A DNA stretch of 64,000 nucleotides from Lacipirellula limnantheis. Its GTDB lineage: Bacteria > Planctomycetota > Planctomycetia > Pirellulales > Lacipirellulaceae. The DNA is taken from positions 3,563,786-3,627,785 of the forward strand of contig NZ_CP036339.1 of NCBI RefSeq assembly GCF_007746075.1, in the 5' to 3' direction. The translations under genes and the position numbers were made by a program. Shown here one piece after another: positions 45,807-55,694 of the stretch. The first letter of the stretch is position 1, and each line of letters opens with the position of its first letter. The notes below the pieces were generated by a model. It was not told the DNA's origin. It ran no database searches and saw only the letters and a program-made list of their open reading frames with translations.

Positions 45807-47321
45807 GTGCAACGAAACAACGCAACCCTCGTGGCGGTGCTAACAACGATATTGCTCGCAATCCTGGAAGGCAACGTCGCGGCGCTTCCCTATACCGCTC
45901 CCATTCAGAAAGGGAGCATCTCCGTGCGACTGGAGCCCGTCGCCACCGGCATGTCGGCGCCCGACTATGCCATCAGTCCTCCCAGCGATTCGGCGCGACT
46001 CTTCGTCGTGGAGCAAAAAGGCCTCCTGCGCATCATCGAAAACGGCGTCTTGCAACCTGGCGCTGCGCTAGATATTTCGGCGCGCGTCAGCCCGCCGTTT
46101 AACGCGGGCAATGCCAATGACGAGCGGGGCTTGCTGGGATTGGCATTTCATCCAGGCTTCAACGACCCCGCAAGCGTCGGTTATCGCACCCTGTACACCT
46201 ACAACAGCGAGCCCATTCCTACCGGCTCGTTGCCGACGTTCTCGGCGCCAAACAACGCCTCGCAGTCGTACAAGAATGTCGTGAACGAATGGAAAATGAG
46301 CGTCAGCAACCCCAACGTGGTCGATCCCGCGTCGGGCCGGGAAGTCATCTCTTTCGGGAAGAACGCCGGCAACCATAACGGCGGAACCATCGCGTTCGGC
46401 CCCGACGGTTATCTCTATGTCGGACTTGGCGACGGCGGCAACTCCAACGACTCGGGCGCCAGCCACCTTGAGCCCGGCGGCAATTCTCAAAACCTGTCGA
46501 CGCCGCTGGGAAAGATGCTGCGCATCGACCCGGTTAACCCGGCACTGACTGCGAGCAGTCCCAACGCCGCCAGCTCCAACGGACAGTATCGTTTGCCGGC
46601 AAGCAATCCCTTCCAAGCCGCAGGCCAGGTCGCGGAAATCTACGCCTACGGCTTCCGCAATCCCTACCGATTTTCGTTCGATGCGGCCAGCGGGGACCTC
46701 ATCCTGGCCGACGTCGGGCAAAACAATATCGAAGAAATCGACCGGGTGACGCTCGGCGGCAACTACGGCTGGGCCGTCAAAGAGGGGACGTACTTATTCA
46801 ATCGCTCCAACGGCACGATCGGCGCCCCGCCCGGGAACAACAGCCCTGGTCTGCCAGTGGGACTGATTGATCCCATTCAGGGGACGCAGGGAATATTGCA
46901 GTACGATCACGGCGACGGCATTTCAATTACGGGCGGATTCGTTTACCGCGGATCCGCCATCCCGCAACTCGCCGGAAAGTATGTTTTCGGCGATCTCGCA
47001 CTCCGCGGGTCGCCGGTGCGCGCCGACGGCCGGTTGTTCTACGCCGATCTCGTCACGGGCATCATCAACGAGTTCAAGATTCCGCAATTCGTCAACGACC
47101 AGCTGCCCAACGGGCTGACGGTGCATGGCTTCGGTCAGGATGGCGCCGGCGAGTTGTACGCCCTGGTGACGAACACCCCGGCAAACGGCACGGGCGGAAT
47201 TGTCTATAAGTTTGCCGCGATTCCCGAAGCGTCGACGTTCGTCCTCGCATCGATTGCGATCGCGGGTTGGCATGTGCTGCGAACAGCCGGGCTGAGCAAG
47301 CGGCGAATCAACGCCAACTAG
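45807..47321 (+). CDS. PQQ-type sugar dehydrogenase (GSDH family), PEP-CTERM
   Basis: A 504-residue secreted protein. Signal peptide residues ~8-26. The six-bladed beta-propeller of soluble glucose/sorbosone dehydrogenases follows, with SARLFVVEQKGLLRI (~65), LGLAFHPGF (~105), the catalytic-His motif GNHNGGTIAFGPDGYLYVGLGDGG (~190), AYGFRNPYRFSFD (~275) and ADVGQNNIEEID (~300). A degenerate sorting tail reads IPEASTFVLASIAIAG with basic end (PEA instead of PEP). The GTG start has AGGGGAC upstream. It oxidises aldoses at the cell surface, if PQQ is available. Confidence 0.82.
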   Translation: MQRNNATLVAVLTTILLAILEGNVAALPYTAPIQKGSISVRLEPVATGMSAPDYAISPPSDSARLFVVEQKGLLRIIENGVLQPGAALDISARVSPPFNAGNANDERGLLGLAFHPGFNDPASVGYRTLYTYNSEPIPTGSLPTFSAPNNASQSYKNVVNEWKMSVSNPNVVDPASGREVISFGKNAGNHNGGTIAFGPDGYLYVGLGDGGNSNDSGASHLEPGGNSQNLSTPLGKMLRIDPVNPALTASSPNAASSNGQYRLPASNPFQAAGQVAEIYAYGFRNPYRFSFDAASGDLILADVGQNNIEEIDRVTLGGNYGWAVKEGTYLFNRSNGTIGAPPGNNSPGLPVGLIDPIQGTQGILQYDHGDGISITGGFVYRGSAIPQLAGKYVFGDLALRGSPVRADGRLFYADLVTGIINEFKIPQFVNDQLPNGLTVHGFGQDGAGELYALVTNTPANGTGGIVYKFAAIPEASTFVLASIAIAGWHVLRTAGLSKRRINAN

Positions 47322-47532
47322 CGATCCGGTGCGCGAACAGCAATGCTAGCCGCCCGCATCTACTTGGATCGCCGGCGCCTTCGTCCCGAGCCGGTCAGAA
47401 ATCGCAGCCGCCACGGCCGAGTTTCGAGCCCGGCATCTTGAAGACCTGGCAAACGAACCCGATCGGCGGGAAGATTTCAAGGCGCAGGAACGCCGGCGAG
47501 CCCGCAAGAATCGCAAAGCGAAGCGGGCGAAG

Positions 47533-47838
47533 ATGCAAGACACGTCCGACGACTACGCGCCGAAGTATCGCGTCCCCGTGCCCGCTGGCGGCCCGGTCGA
47601 AATGACGAAGGCCGATATCGGCAACGTGGAGTTTTTGCAAATGGGCGATTTGGATTTCGCCTTAGACGCCGTCGTCGAAGCGGCCAGCGCTCAACACGAA
47701 ATGGAAGACCTGAATTGCCGTTGGACGCTCGGCGGCAATCCCGACGACTTCGATTTGGCCGACTACGACGACGAACCGACGCCGCCCGTGGCGCCGTACC
47801 GCGGCAATCCGAATCGGCAGTACGGCATCGTTCGCTAG
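47533..47838 (+). CDS. hypothetical protein (101 aa or longer)
   Basis: A 101-residue acidic protein (NVEFLQMGDLDFALDAVVEAASAQHEMEDLNCRW; DDFDLADYDDEPTPPVAP). The frame stays open upstream to 47350 with a charged, helix-like sequence (FRARHLEDLANEPDRREDF, RRRARKNRKAKRAK) but without an ATG. The true gene may therefore begin earlier at a rare start codon or be truncated by frameshift. No family recognised. It lies between the sugar dehydrogenase and the integrase remnant region. Confidence 0.5.
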   Translation: MQDTSDDYAPKYRVPVPAGGPVEMTKADIGNVEFLQMGDLDFALDAVVEAASAQHEMEDLNCRWTLGGNPDDFDLADYDDEPTPPVAPYRGNPNRQYGIVR

Positions 47839-47876
47839 TGGGCTTTGTGGCGATTGGCCCGCCGGGCAGGGCGGGC

Positions 47877-48167
47877 TTATTGCTGCGGCCTTAATGCTTC
47901 GATCAACAGGCGAAGAATCGCCAAGTGAGTTTCGACGGGGCAGTTATCGTCATTGCCCCAAACGCCGACGTGGCCGTCAACTTGCTCGATCCTAAAGTTG
48001 TAGCCGCGAAACCAGAATTCGAAGTTGCTTCCTGGCGAGTGGCGAAGACGATTTATCCCTGACAACGCGTTGAGTTCCTTGTAAAGCGCTTTCAGTGATC
48101 CAGAGTGCGGGTATTCGGCAATGATTCTGAAGGGTGATAGAGGGTTAAAATCGTCCTCAGAAGCCAT
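47877..48167 (-). CDS. hypothetical protein (96 aa)
   Basis: A 96-residue leftward frame with a plausible globular sequence (FRIIAEYPHSGSLKALYKELNALSG, FEFWFRGYNFRIEQVDGHVGVWG, LAILRLLIEAL). It has lower GC than its neighbours and stands alone, converging on the previous gene. No family recognised; lower GC could mean acquired DNA. Confidence 0.5.
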   Translation of the reverse strand: MASEDDFNPLSPFRIIAEYPHSGSLKALYKELNALSGINRLRHSPGSNFEFWFRGYNFRIEQVDGHVGVWGNDDNCPVETHLAILRLLIEALRPQQ

Positions 48168-48582
48168 TCGCGTCCTGGGTGACTTCTCAAGCAGTCACAT
48201 TTCAATGTTGCCGGCCCCGCCTTTTCTTAGCCGCAATAGTCGTCGGTCGCAATAGGGATGTTTAGGTGAATTCTCTAATGCTGAATTTAGTTCGGTGATG
48301 CGACCCAATGCTCTTTAAGGATATGAATACTCTACTTGGCACGCGTGCGGATTCGCACGCATCAAAATGCGTCGGGGCCATGACGCAACCAACCAACGAG
48401 GAACCTAACCCAATGCCCGAATGCTAAGATCGCTTGAAACGCCCCTGGCCGATCGACCTAATGCCCGAAGTTAGAAATCGATTGAGCCACGCGACCGGCG
48501 CTGAGCTTGCCGACCCTATCGGCCTGGCCGAGCTTGGCGCCTTCCCGCCGTGCCGAAGCTAAGGCGAATCAAGACGGCGAAG
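48168..48582. other. lower-GC intergenic stretch near the integrase remnant
   Basis: About 415 bases, visibly more AT-rich than the surroundings. It includes a 7-bp stem-loop GCGTGCG/CGCACGC at 48343-48360 and a 33-codon frame at 48461-48562 (MPEVRNRLSHATG, AELADPIGLAELGAF) whose end overlaps the upstream part of the recombinase frame. The latter might be an excisionase-like piece, but that is unproven. Confidence 0.4.
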
Positions 48583-49248
48583 ATGCGCCAGATGAAAGGG
48601 CGGCCGCTCACCGCCGCTGAGTTCCGGGCAATGCTCGTTGCCACGCGTGAAGTCGTCGGCCGGGCCGCGGCGCCGTCTTGGCGAAATTTGCTTCGCGGTC
48701 TTTGAGGATCCGGCCTGCGCCTGTCGGAAATCCTTCACGTTCATTGGACCGACCGTAGGTACTTCGTACCCACTTGGGGCGACGGGCTACCGCCCCTGGC
48801 AATCCCCGCCACGATGCAAAAGTACGCGACCGAAGAGTCTATCCCATTGCTCCCCGGGTTTGAGCGGTTGTTGCTTCGTACGCCCGTTGTCGATCGGAAG
48901 GGGTGGGCATTCAACTCCGTTAGCCTTCAAATCGCCGTCGGCCGTAAGCCGCGTCACGGTCGATTCACGGCGGAATGGGCCAGCAAGGTCATTTGCGATA
49001 TCGGCCAGAAAGCAAACGTCATCGTTTCACCGGCGGCGGGGGAAAAGCCGTCAAAATTCGCCAGTGCTCACGACCTGCGACGGAGTTGCGCCGATCAACT
49101 CGTTGCCGCTGGCGTACCGGAACGCGAAGTGGCGGCGATCTTGCGGCACGCTAGCGCAGAGACGACGCGGCGGCACTACGCCCCGGGCAACGTGCAACGG
49201 ACGGCCGAAGTCATTCGCCATCGGCTAAAAACGCCCAAGAGCACCTAG
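48583..49248 (+). pseudogene. tyrosine recombinase (phage integrase) with one in-frame stop
   Basis: Reading from ATG 48583, the frame gives MKGRPLTAAEFRAML then SWRNLLRGL, a TGA at 48703-48705, then GSGLRLSEILHVHWTD and, to 49248, the C-terminal catalytic half: SAHDLRRSCADQLVAAG (HxxR box), AAILRHASAETTRRHYAPG (H box and catalytic Tyr in RRHYAP). The first catalytic Arg is in GLRLSEILH. Apart from the single TGA (a TGG-to-TGA change would explain it) the frame is intact. The core-binding N-terminal domain is incomplete. It sits 60 bases from a tRNA-Arg gene, the usual integration target. Confidence 0.75.
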
Positions 49249-49265
49249 GTACACCGGGCATCTTC

Positions 49266-49296
49266 TAAGGGCGGCGAAAATCGCCGTAAACCCTTA
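49266..49296. terminator. bidirectional stem-loop between recombinase remnant and tRNA-Arg
   Basis: TAAGGG (49266-49271) pairs with CCCTTA (49291-49296), and the inner CGGCGA (49272-49277) with TCGCCG (49281-49286), with an AAA loop and a TAAA bulge. It lies exactly between the two convergent units and can terminate both. Confidence 0.6.
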
Positions 49297-49308
49297 CTAG
49301 ACAAGAAG

Positions 49309-49382
<74 letters not shown>

Positions 49383-49982
49383 GTAGGCGTCCTTCATGCC
49401 AGGAACGATCGCAGCGACGCCGTTTCGCGGCATGACGTTGGGTCACTCGAACCACCCGATGGCGGCGTCCCCGGCAGATTCACAAGTTTAGCAGTTTCCG
49501 CATCCCTATCCAGGGGGGCTCCAACTGCCGACCAGTGCAACGATCCAAGCACGCAGATTTGTAGGCAAGGACCCAAGTTGCCGGCGCAATCGTGCCATCA
49601 AAAAAAGCATGCGCCGGCATCGCCTACTACCAGGCGCGACGCAGTTTGCCTGAGGTAATATTCCATCGACCGATGGCGCCCCCACGCGGCGAATCGTCCT
49701 CCCAATTTCAACTAGCCCCGTGATGCGGCGGGCGAGTTCAGCCTCGCTACCGGCTCTCGCGCCGACCTCAACGACGTGCGAAGCAGGGCCCCATTCAAGT
49801 ATTTTTGAGTCGAGACGTTTTCACCTCGCTCCAGGGCGAAACTAGCTAATGGGTTGGTCGCGAACTCATCCACACGGCTGCGCCGCGCTGTAAAATATTG
49901 TAACTCTATGCTAACATTTGACAGGAGCCTCAGGGGTGGCGCACGGTGACCTTGCCGCCCAGATTTCGCCGAGTCGTGTCAA
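49383..49982. other. intergenic region upstream of XylR gene
   Basis: About 600 bases between the tRNA gene and the regulator start. No supported gene. It contains the palindrome-like site at 49889-49903 and TTGACA at 49918-49923, which has no matching -10. Confidence 0.45.
49889..49903. promoter_or_regulatory. candidate operator upstream of XylR gene
   Basis: TGTAAAATATTGTAA is a near-palindrome in an otherwise GC-rich area, 80 bases before the XylR start codon. It shares the half-site ATATTG(T/C)AA with the perfect 16-base palindrome at 52330-52345, so it may be an autoregulatory site for the adjacent regulator. Confidence 0.4.
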
Positions 49983-51149
49983 ATGTCGCAGCAGTTCGAA
50001 GTCGCGCTCATCATCGATCCCGGTTCGCCCTACGACCGTCGGATCGTGCGTGGCGTTGCCGAGTACGTTCATCGCGCGCGGCGCGAGTGGTCGCTGTATG
50101 TCGAAGAGGATTTGGTCGATCGCCTGCCCGATCTCCGGGCCTGGGGAGGGGACGGCATCTTGGCGAACTTGGATGACCACCGCATCGCTGCCGCGGTCAC
50201 TAGTCTGGGGATTCCCGTCGTCGGCATCGGCGGCGGCTACGGTTACTACGAAGAGAACCCTCACATCCCGTACGTTCGCACTGACAATCGTGCGATCGCG
50301 CGGATGGGCGCCAAGTACCTGTTGAACCTGGGATTCCGGCGGTTCGCTTTCTGCAGCGAACCGCCCACAAAGTACAACGGCTGGGCGAAGGAGCGCGAAG
50401 AGGCATTCGTGGCGACCATCAAGGAGGCCAGCTTTCCATGCGAAGTCTTTTCGGGTCGACATAGTCCCGCCAAGCAGTGGCGTCAGTCGCAACTCGCGCT
50501 GCAGGATTGGCTCACGAAGATCAGCACGCCGACCGGCCTCATGGCTTGCCACGACGGCCGCGCCCGTCACGTGCTGCAAGCGTGTCGCGCCGTAGGCCTG
50601 CGCGTCCCGGACGACGTCGCGATTCTGGGCGTCGACAATGACGATCTGATGTGCGAACTGACGCGGCCCCCCCTCTCCAGCATCGAGCAGGGCGCGCTCC
50701 GCGTCGGCTTCGAGGCGGCGGCAATGCTCGATCAACTGATGCAGGGGCGGGAACTATCGCAATGCCAAGCATCGATTCCGCCCGAGCAGGTCGTCACGCG
50801 ACAGTCCACCGACGTCACGGCGGTAGCTGATCCCGACGTCGCTGGAGCCCTCGAGTTCATTCGCGAGAACGCCTGCAAGCCGATTCATGTGAGCGACGTG
50901 CTGGAGATGGCCCGCCTGTCGCGTTCGACGCTTGAAAGCCGCTTTCGCGAGGCGATCGGCCGCACGATCCATGCAGAGATTCGCCGCATCCAAGTCGAAG
51001 CGGCGCAGCGGCTGTTGATCACCACCAACTTGCCGATCAAAGAAGTGGTGCAACGAGTCGGTATTTCATCAGTGCAATACTTTACCGCCGTCATACGCAA
51101 TGCGACGGGGCAGACGCCCGGCGAAATCCGCAAGAGCGCGCTGAAATAG
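49983..51149 (+). CDS. XylR-type AraC family transcriptional regulator
   Basis: A 388-residue regulator. The N-terminal ~270 residues form a periplasmic-binding-protein/LacI-like sugar-binding domain (FEVALIIDPGSPYDRRIVRGVAEYV at the start; GLMACHDGRARHVLQACRAVGLRVPDDVAILGVDNDD ~195-230), and the C-terminal ~100 residues are an AraC double helix-turn-helix (VSDVLEMARLSRSTLESRFREAIG; IKEVVQRVGISSVQYFTAVIRNATGQTPGEIRK). This is the XylR architecture that senses xylose in E. coli and many other sugars in planctomycetes. The neighbouring DUF1080, dehydrogenase and NagB-like genes are the likely targets. Confidence 0.9.
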   Translation: MSQQFEVALIIDPGSPYDRRIVRGVAEYVHRARREWSLYVEEDLVDRLPDLRAWGGDGILANLDDHRIAAAVTSLGIPVVGIGGGYGYYEENPHIPYVRTDNRAIARMGAKYLLNLGFRRFAFCSEPPTKYNGWAKEREEAFVATIKEASFPCEVFSGRHSPAKQWRQSQLALQDWLTKISTPTGLMACHDGRARHVLQACRAVGLRVPDDVAILGVDNDDLMCELTRPPLSSIEQGALRVGFEAAAMLDQLMQGRELSQCQASIPPEQVVTRQSTDVTAVADPDVAGALEFIRENACKPIHVSDVLEMARLSRSTLESRFREAIGRTIHAEIRRIQVEAAQRLLITTNLPIKEVVQRVGISSVQYFTAVIRNATGQTPGEIRKSALK

Positions 51150-51180
51150 CGCCCGTGCCGCCGGCGGCGTGGGAATGAGC

Positions 51181-51199
51181 CGCCGCTGCGCCAGCGGCG
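51181..51199. terminator. stem-loop between convergent XylR and DUF1080 genes
   Basis: A perfect 8-bp stem CGCCGCTG/CAGCGGCG with a CGC loop lies between two convergent stops (51149 and 51255), a fitting place for a bidirectional terminator. Confidence 0.5.
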
Positions 51200-51254
51200 T
51201 ACCGCTCTGGGCGCACTGGCCCGCTCGCGTCGGCCTGCGTAATGGCCCCGCCGC

Positions 51255-52136
51255 TCATTGCTCTGCCGGCGCTGGCGTTGGCCCGCTGCCTAACGGATAG
51301 AGCTCCCAGCGACGAAAAAACACCTCGGCCAATTCCGTTTGCAGCTGAATCTGACCCTCCCTCGGCGAAGCGTTGTATGCCTCGTTCACCTTGACGCCGT
51401 TGACGAAGGTCGTGATGCGATCGCCGTCGGCGAACACGTCGATCCGCGTCCACTCCTGGCCCGGGCTCTCAACGTCCTTGGGGCCGCGAAAGCCTTTCAG
51501 ATCCTCCCAATCGGGGTCACGGTCCTTCCAATTGATGCGACGCCGGTCAGCGTTGCCGTAGGTGGCTTCCGGTCCCTCCTCGTTCCAGACGACTTCATCG
51601 TCGCGGTCGTGCGTCACATGCGCCGTCAATGACATGGGAATCGGCTCGCCCTGCTCGTCATTGCCGTTCACGAAAACGAAATCCCCGACGCCTCCTTCGA
51701 TGATTTGCACTTCGAGCGACGGTTTCCAAATGCCGCTGTAGCCGCCGTTCACGCCATTACTGTGAATCAGCAGTCCTGAATCGCGTGCCGCGTCGGCGCG
51801 GTCATGCCACGTCTTCTCCCCCCATTTGTATTCCAGCACCAGGTGATAGTCGCGGTATGACTTGTTCGTGACGAGCCCTCCCAGCCCATCGCCGGTCACA
51901 TGAAGCAATCCATCGTCCACGCGAAAGACGCGCTTCGGATCTTCCAGTTGCGAGTCCTTGAGCCACGTGTAGCAGTCGCCCAACGTCTTGCCGTCGAACA
52001 GCACGATCGGACGATCGGTCGGCTTGATCGCCTCGCGACTGCTGGTCGTCGGCTGTTCGGCGTGCAAGGCATGTTGCGAGACGAGCGCGCCGCAAGCAAT
52101 CAGCAACGTCAAGGGGATGTGCGGATACCAATACAT
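51255..52136 (-). CDS. DUF1080 (3-keto-disaccharide hydrolase-type) secreted protein
   Basis: A 293-residue exported protein. The signal peptide is residues ~5-25 (LTLLIACGALVSQHALHA). A DUF1080 concanavalin-like beta-sandwich follows: RPIVLFDGKTLGDCYTW (~43), FRVDDGLLHVTGDGLGGLVT, YHLVLEYKWGE, RDSGLLIHSNG (~118), PSLEVQIIEGG (~140), and WTRIDVFADGDRITTFVNG. Members act on or bind sugars, some as 3-keto-disaccharide lyases/hydrolases. It is divergent from the PVC-type dehydrogenase gene across a region with a perfect palindrome. Confidence 0.88.
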   Translation of the reverse strand: MYWYPHIPLTLLIACGALVSQHALHAEQPTTSSREAIKPTDRPIVLFDGKTLGDCYTWLKDSQLEDPKRVFRVDDGLLHVTGDGLGGLVTNKSYRDYHLVLEYKWGEKTWHDRADAARDSGLLIHSNGVNGGYSGIWKPSLEVQIIEGGVGDFVFVNGNDEQGEPIPMSLTAHVTHDRDDEVVWNEEGPEATYGNADRRRINWKDRDPDWEDLKGFRGPKDVESPGQEWTRIDVFADGDRITTFVNGVKVNEAYNASPREGQIQLQTELAEVFFRRWELYPLGSGPTPAPAEQ

Positions 52137-52581
52137 ATCATCACTTTCAGTTTAGATCATTCTTCGTTCGACCAGTTTGCACCACACTCCTAGGACGTCG
52201 ACTGGCGCCGCGATCGTTAGCGTCGCACGATTGACGTCTACGTCGCCGTCACGGTGCAGCGGCGTCGCCGGAGCTGGCCCTTACGCAGCATACTCGGTAA
52301 TCTTCGCTCGGCGGGAAGTCAGAAACGATTTGCAATATATTGCAACCCTGGTTTTCTGCTTTCGCGTCTGGTCGCGAGTAGACTGAGCTGCAACAAGCGC
52401 TTTCGTCAATTCGCACGATCGAAATCACTCCGAACTGAGCGCTGCCCAGCGAGAATCGACATTGTCGCGCGCCGTGAAGTCAACCGTCGATAATCCGCCG
52501 AGTACAGCGCCTCGTAACCGCCACTCTCCTCGAACCGTTGATGGTCAAGGAGGCGAACATTCGGGTCGCTGCCCGGCAACG
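52137..52581. other. divergent intergenic region
   Basis: About 445 bases between the divergent DUF1080 and dehydrogenase genes, holding both promoters. It contains a perfect 16-base palindrome at 52330-52345. A frame open from 52462 to the dehydrogenase start is likely not translated. Confidence 0.5.
52330..52345. promoter_or_regulatory. perfect 16-base palindrome, candidate XylR operator
   Basis: TTGCAATATATTGCAA is a perfect 8+8 inverted repeat midway in the divergent promoter region, AT-rich in an otherwise GC-rich area. It shares its half-site with the near-palindrome upstream of the XylR gene at 49889. No other protein here is a better candidate binder than the adjacent XylR-type regulator. 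Confidence 0.5.
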
Positions 52582-55569
52582 ATGCTTCAGTCCGAAGAGT
52601 TGATCGTAAGTTCGCGCTGCCTTCGACACATTGCGGCGACTGCCGCGGCACTGCTTGTAGGGTTCTGGGCTGCCCTCTGGACGACAGCGATCGCAGCGAG
52701 CGAACCACTGGAGCCCGTCGCGGCACTTGCCGACTTCGCGCTGCCGCCAGGATATCGCATCGAATTGGTCGCCGCTGAGCCCGAGATCGTCGACCCGGTC
52801 GCCATGGCGTTCGACCCGCAAGGCCGACTCTGGGTCGTCGAGATGCGCGACTATCCGCTGCTCGCCGCGGGGGCGCCGCCATCGTCGCGCATTCGCATCC
52901 TGGAAGACAAGAATCGCGACGGCCGGTTCGAGTCAGCCAGCACGTTTGCCGACGGTCTGTTGTTTCCCACCGGCTTGCAACTCTGGGGGAGCGGCGCCTT
53001 CGTCACCCTCGCCGGCGAGATCGCGTATTTTCCTGACGACGATCACGATAGTCGCGCCGATCGGCACGAAACATGGTATCGCGGCTTCGCGACCCACAAC
53101 GAGCAACTTCGCGCCAACCATCCCACCCTTGCCGCCGATGGGCTTATCTATGTCGCCGGCGGATTGCGCGGCGGGACGATCGAGAACGTCCGTCGCCCCG
53201 CCGATGCACCGATCTCGATCAATGGACGTGATTTCGCGTTCAATCCCCGCACGGGTGAGTTCCGGGCCGTCAGCGGCAACGGACAATTTGGCCTCGCGAT
53301 TGACGACTACGGTCGCCGCTTTACCTGCAGCAACCGCAATCCGTTGATTGAGGTAATGATCGAACAGCGCTATCAAGACCTCAACCCGGCGCTGATACTT
53401 CCCGCCGTCGTCCAAGACGCTGCCGCCGCTGGCGCTGACTCTCGTATCTTCGCGCGGAGTAGGGCGCTGACAACTTCGGCGCAGCATGCCGGACAATTCA
53501 CCGCCGCTTGCGGCGTCGACATTTATCGCGGCGATGGGCTGCCGACGAGCGCTTACGGCAATGCGTTTATCTGCGAGCCGACCGCGAATGTCGTCCACCG
53601 CGAGATCGTGACGCCCTGTGGCTCCGTCATGCGCGCCAGCTCCGCTGAACAAGATGCCGAGTTTCTCACCGCCGCGGACGAGTGGTTCCGCCCGGTGAAT
53701 CTGGCCGATGGTCCTGACGGTGCGCTATACGTCGTCGACATGTACCGTGCCGTCATCGAACACCCCGAGTGGATGACGCCTGAGCTGCGTGGTCGCCCCG
53801 ATCTGCTCAAAGGCATCGACCGAGGACGCATCTACCGCATCCTCGCCGATGGGGCGTCGGCGACTTCGCCAGACCGGGAAGTTACCATCGAGGCCGATCC
53901 CGAAAAACTAACCGGTTTGCTTAGTCATCCCAATAGCTGGCGCCGGGAGACGGCAGCGCGCCTGCTGCTGGAACTTGGAGGCGCCGCCGTCGTCGCGCCT
54001 CTGCAACGGGCCGCCGCGAGCGCCGACACAACGAGCGCCCGCTGGCTGGCCTTCTCCACGCTCGATGCCCTCAGCGGCCTGAAGCCCGACGCGATTTCCA
54101 CGATGCTCCGCGATGGGGCGCCCGAAATTCGTGCGCTAGGACTGCGGCTGGCTGAACCGCATCTCGCCACTTCCGCCGCGTTGGCGACCGAGGCGCTGGA
54201 ACTCGCCGTCGACCCTGACCCGCGCGTCCGATACCAAACGGCGCTGACTTCGATGGTCCTGCCGTCGCTGCAGACCGTCGCGGCCTTGCGGGAAATTGCC
54301 CTGAAGGGCGCCGGCGATGACTGGACCTGCCGCGCCGTGGCGCTGGCGTCGCGCGAACAGGCGGGGGCATTACTCTCCGAATTACTTGCGCCCGACGTAC
54401 GCGTCGAATTCACTCCTGCGCTGGCTCGCGAGCTAATGGCCGCGGTGGTTGCTCAGGATCAGGGTCAACAGTTGCCGGTTGTGCTCAGCTCCTTCGACCG
54501 CGTCGACCGACAGACCTCGCGGGCGCTGCTCCTGGCGGCCCAGGACGCGTTGCAGCAGCGCGGAATGTCGCTCGTTTCGGTTCTGGAAGCACTCTACACG
54601 TCGGCTCCGACCGCTCATTGCGCGATTCAGAACCTGTTCGATGAATCGCTGGCCCGGATTTGCGACGGCAGCATCGCCGAGAGCGCGCGGATCGCCGAGG
54701 CCCCGCTGCTGCAGCTCGACGCGCGGCCCGCGGTTGGGGAAAGGTTGCTCGAACTATTGGCCGCCGATGCGTCGACGCCGATCCAGGCGTCTGCGATCGC
54801 CGCGCTCCGATCGCAGACGGCCCCCGAACTTGCCGACGCCCTCCTGGCGCATGTCCCCAGCCAGCTTCCGACCGTTCGTCGCGCGACGGTTGAATTGCTC
54901 TCATCGCGCCGGGAGTGGACCGCAAAGTTGCTGCATGCGGTCGCGACCGAGCAAATCGCCGCCAGCGACGTCGACCCTGCCCGACGCCTCCAACTGATGC
55001 AATCTCCCGACCCCGTGGTGCGGACCGAGGCGGAGCGTCTCTTCGGCAGCGAGTTCAAGGATCGCGAAGAGGTTGTCGGCCGGTATCAGCCCGCCTTGCA
55101 GCTCAGCGGCGACGCCGAACGGGGGCATGCGGTCTATCTGGGGAATTGCGCGAGTTGCCATCGCATCGGGGACGAAGGCACGGCCATCGGCCCCGACATC
55201 GGGGACGCGTCGATGAAAACGTCCGCCCAACTCCTCACCGACATCCTCGATCCCAATCGCGCTGTCGACGCGAATTTTGTCAACTATGTCGCTTTGACAG
55301 TCGACGGCGTCAGTCATCAAGGGCTTATCAAATCAGAAACGGAAAACGGCCTCGTCCTACTCGGCGCCGATGGCAAGTCAGTCGCTATCCTCCGTGAAGA
55401 TCTCCAGTCGCTCGCCAGCGGCAATTCATTAATGCCCGTGGGACTCGAACGGCAGATCGATCCGCAACAAATGGCCGATCTGCTGGCATTTCTGAAGACC
55501 TGGCGACATGCCGCGGAGCTGCGGGGGAACCGCACCGACGACCACGCGAACGCGGCGTCGCTTCCCTGA
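52582..55569 (+). CDS. PVC-type membrane-bound dehydrogenase with haem-binding domain
   Basis: A ~995-residue exported protein. Signal/anchor ~10-35 ([21 protein letters not shown]). A beta-propeller sugar-dehydrogenase-like domain ~45-430 follows ([64 protein letters not shown]), then HEAT-like repeats (~440-830) and a C-terminal cytochrome c-type segment with CASCH at ~856 ([21 protein letters not shown]). These match the Pirellula/Verrucomicrobium N-terminal dehydrogenase and haem domains (TIGR02604 and TIGR02603). The ATG at 52582 is chosen because a signal peptide follows; the frame is open to 52462. It probably oxidises sugars or alcohols in the periplasm. Confidence 0.85.
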   Translation: MLQSEELIVSSRCLRHIAATAAALLVGFWAALWTTAIAASEPLEPVAALADFALPPGYRIELVAAEPEIVDPVAMAFDPQGRLWVVEMRDYPLLAAGAPPSSRIRILEDKNRDGRFESASTFADGLLFPTGLQLWGSGAFVTLAGEIAYFPDDDHDSRADRHETWYRGFATHNEQLRANHPTLAADGLIYVAGGLRGGTIENVRRPADAPISINGRDFAFNPRTGEFRAVSGNGQFGLAIDDYGRRFTCSNRNPLIEVMIEQRYQDLNPALILPAVVQDAAAAGADSRIFARSRALTTSAQHAGQFTAACGVDIYRGDGLPTSAYGNAFICEPTANVVHREIVTPCGSVMRASSAEQDAEFLTAADEWFRPVNLADGPDGALYVVDMYRAVIEHPEWMTPELRGRPDLLKGIDRGRIYRILADGASATSPDREVTIEADPEKLTGLLSHPNSWRRETAARLLLELGGAAVVAPLQRAAASADTTSARWLAFSTLDALSGLKPDAISTMLRDGAPEIRALGLRLAEPHLATSAALATEALELAVDPDPRVRYQTALTSMVLPSLQTVAALREIALKGAGDDWTCRAVALASREQAGALLSELLAPDVRVEFTPALARELMAAVVAQDQGQQLPVVLSSFDRVDRQTSRALLLAAQDALQQRGMSLVSVLEALYTSAPTAHCAIQNLFDESLARICDGSIAESARIAEAPLLQLDARPAVGERLLELLAADASTPIQASAIAALRSQTAPELADALLAHVPSQLPTVRRATVELLSSRREWTAKLLHAVATEQIAASDVDPARRLQLMQSPDPVVRTEAERLFGSEFKDREEVVGRYQPALQLSGDAERGHAVYLGNCASCHRIGDEGTAIGPDIGDASMKTSAQLLTDILDPNRAVDANFVNYVALTVDGVSHQGLIKSETENGLVLLGADGKSVAILREDLQSLASGNSLMPVGLERQIDPQQMADLLAFLKTWRHAAELRGNRTDDHANAASLP

Positions 55570-55694
55570 AATCCATGGGAGCTCGTTGCGTTGCCACTTG
55601 CCCTTTGATCGTGCCGCCAATTCCTGATATCACTATGCACTCACTAACCACGCCGCCACTTAAACTTCGCCGCGACCAAGCTCCGGAAGCCTGC

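Noticed and set aside
49918..49923. TTGACA -35 box upstream of the XylR gene
   Set aside because: No -10-like hexamer occurs 16-18 bases downstream.
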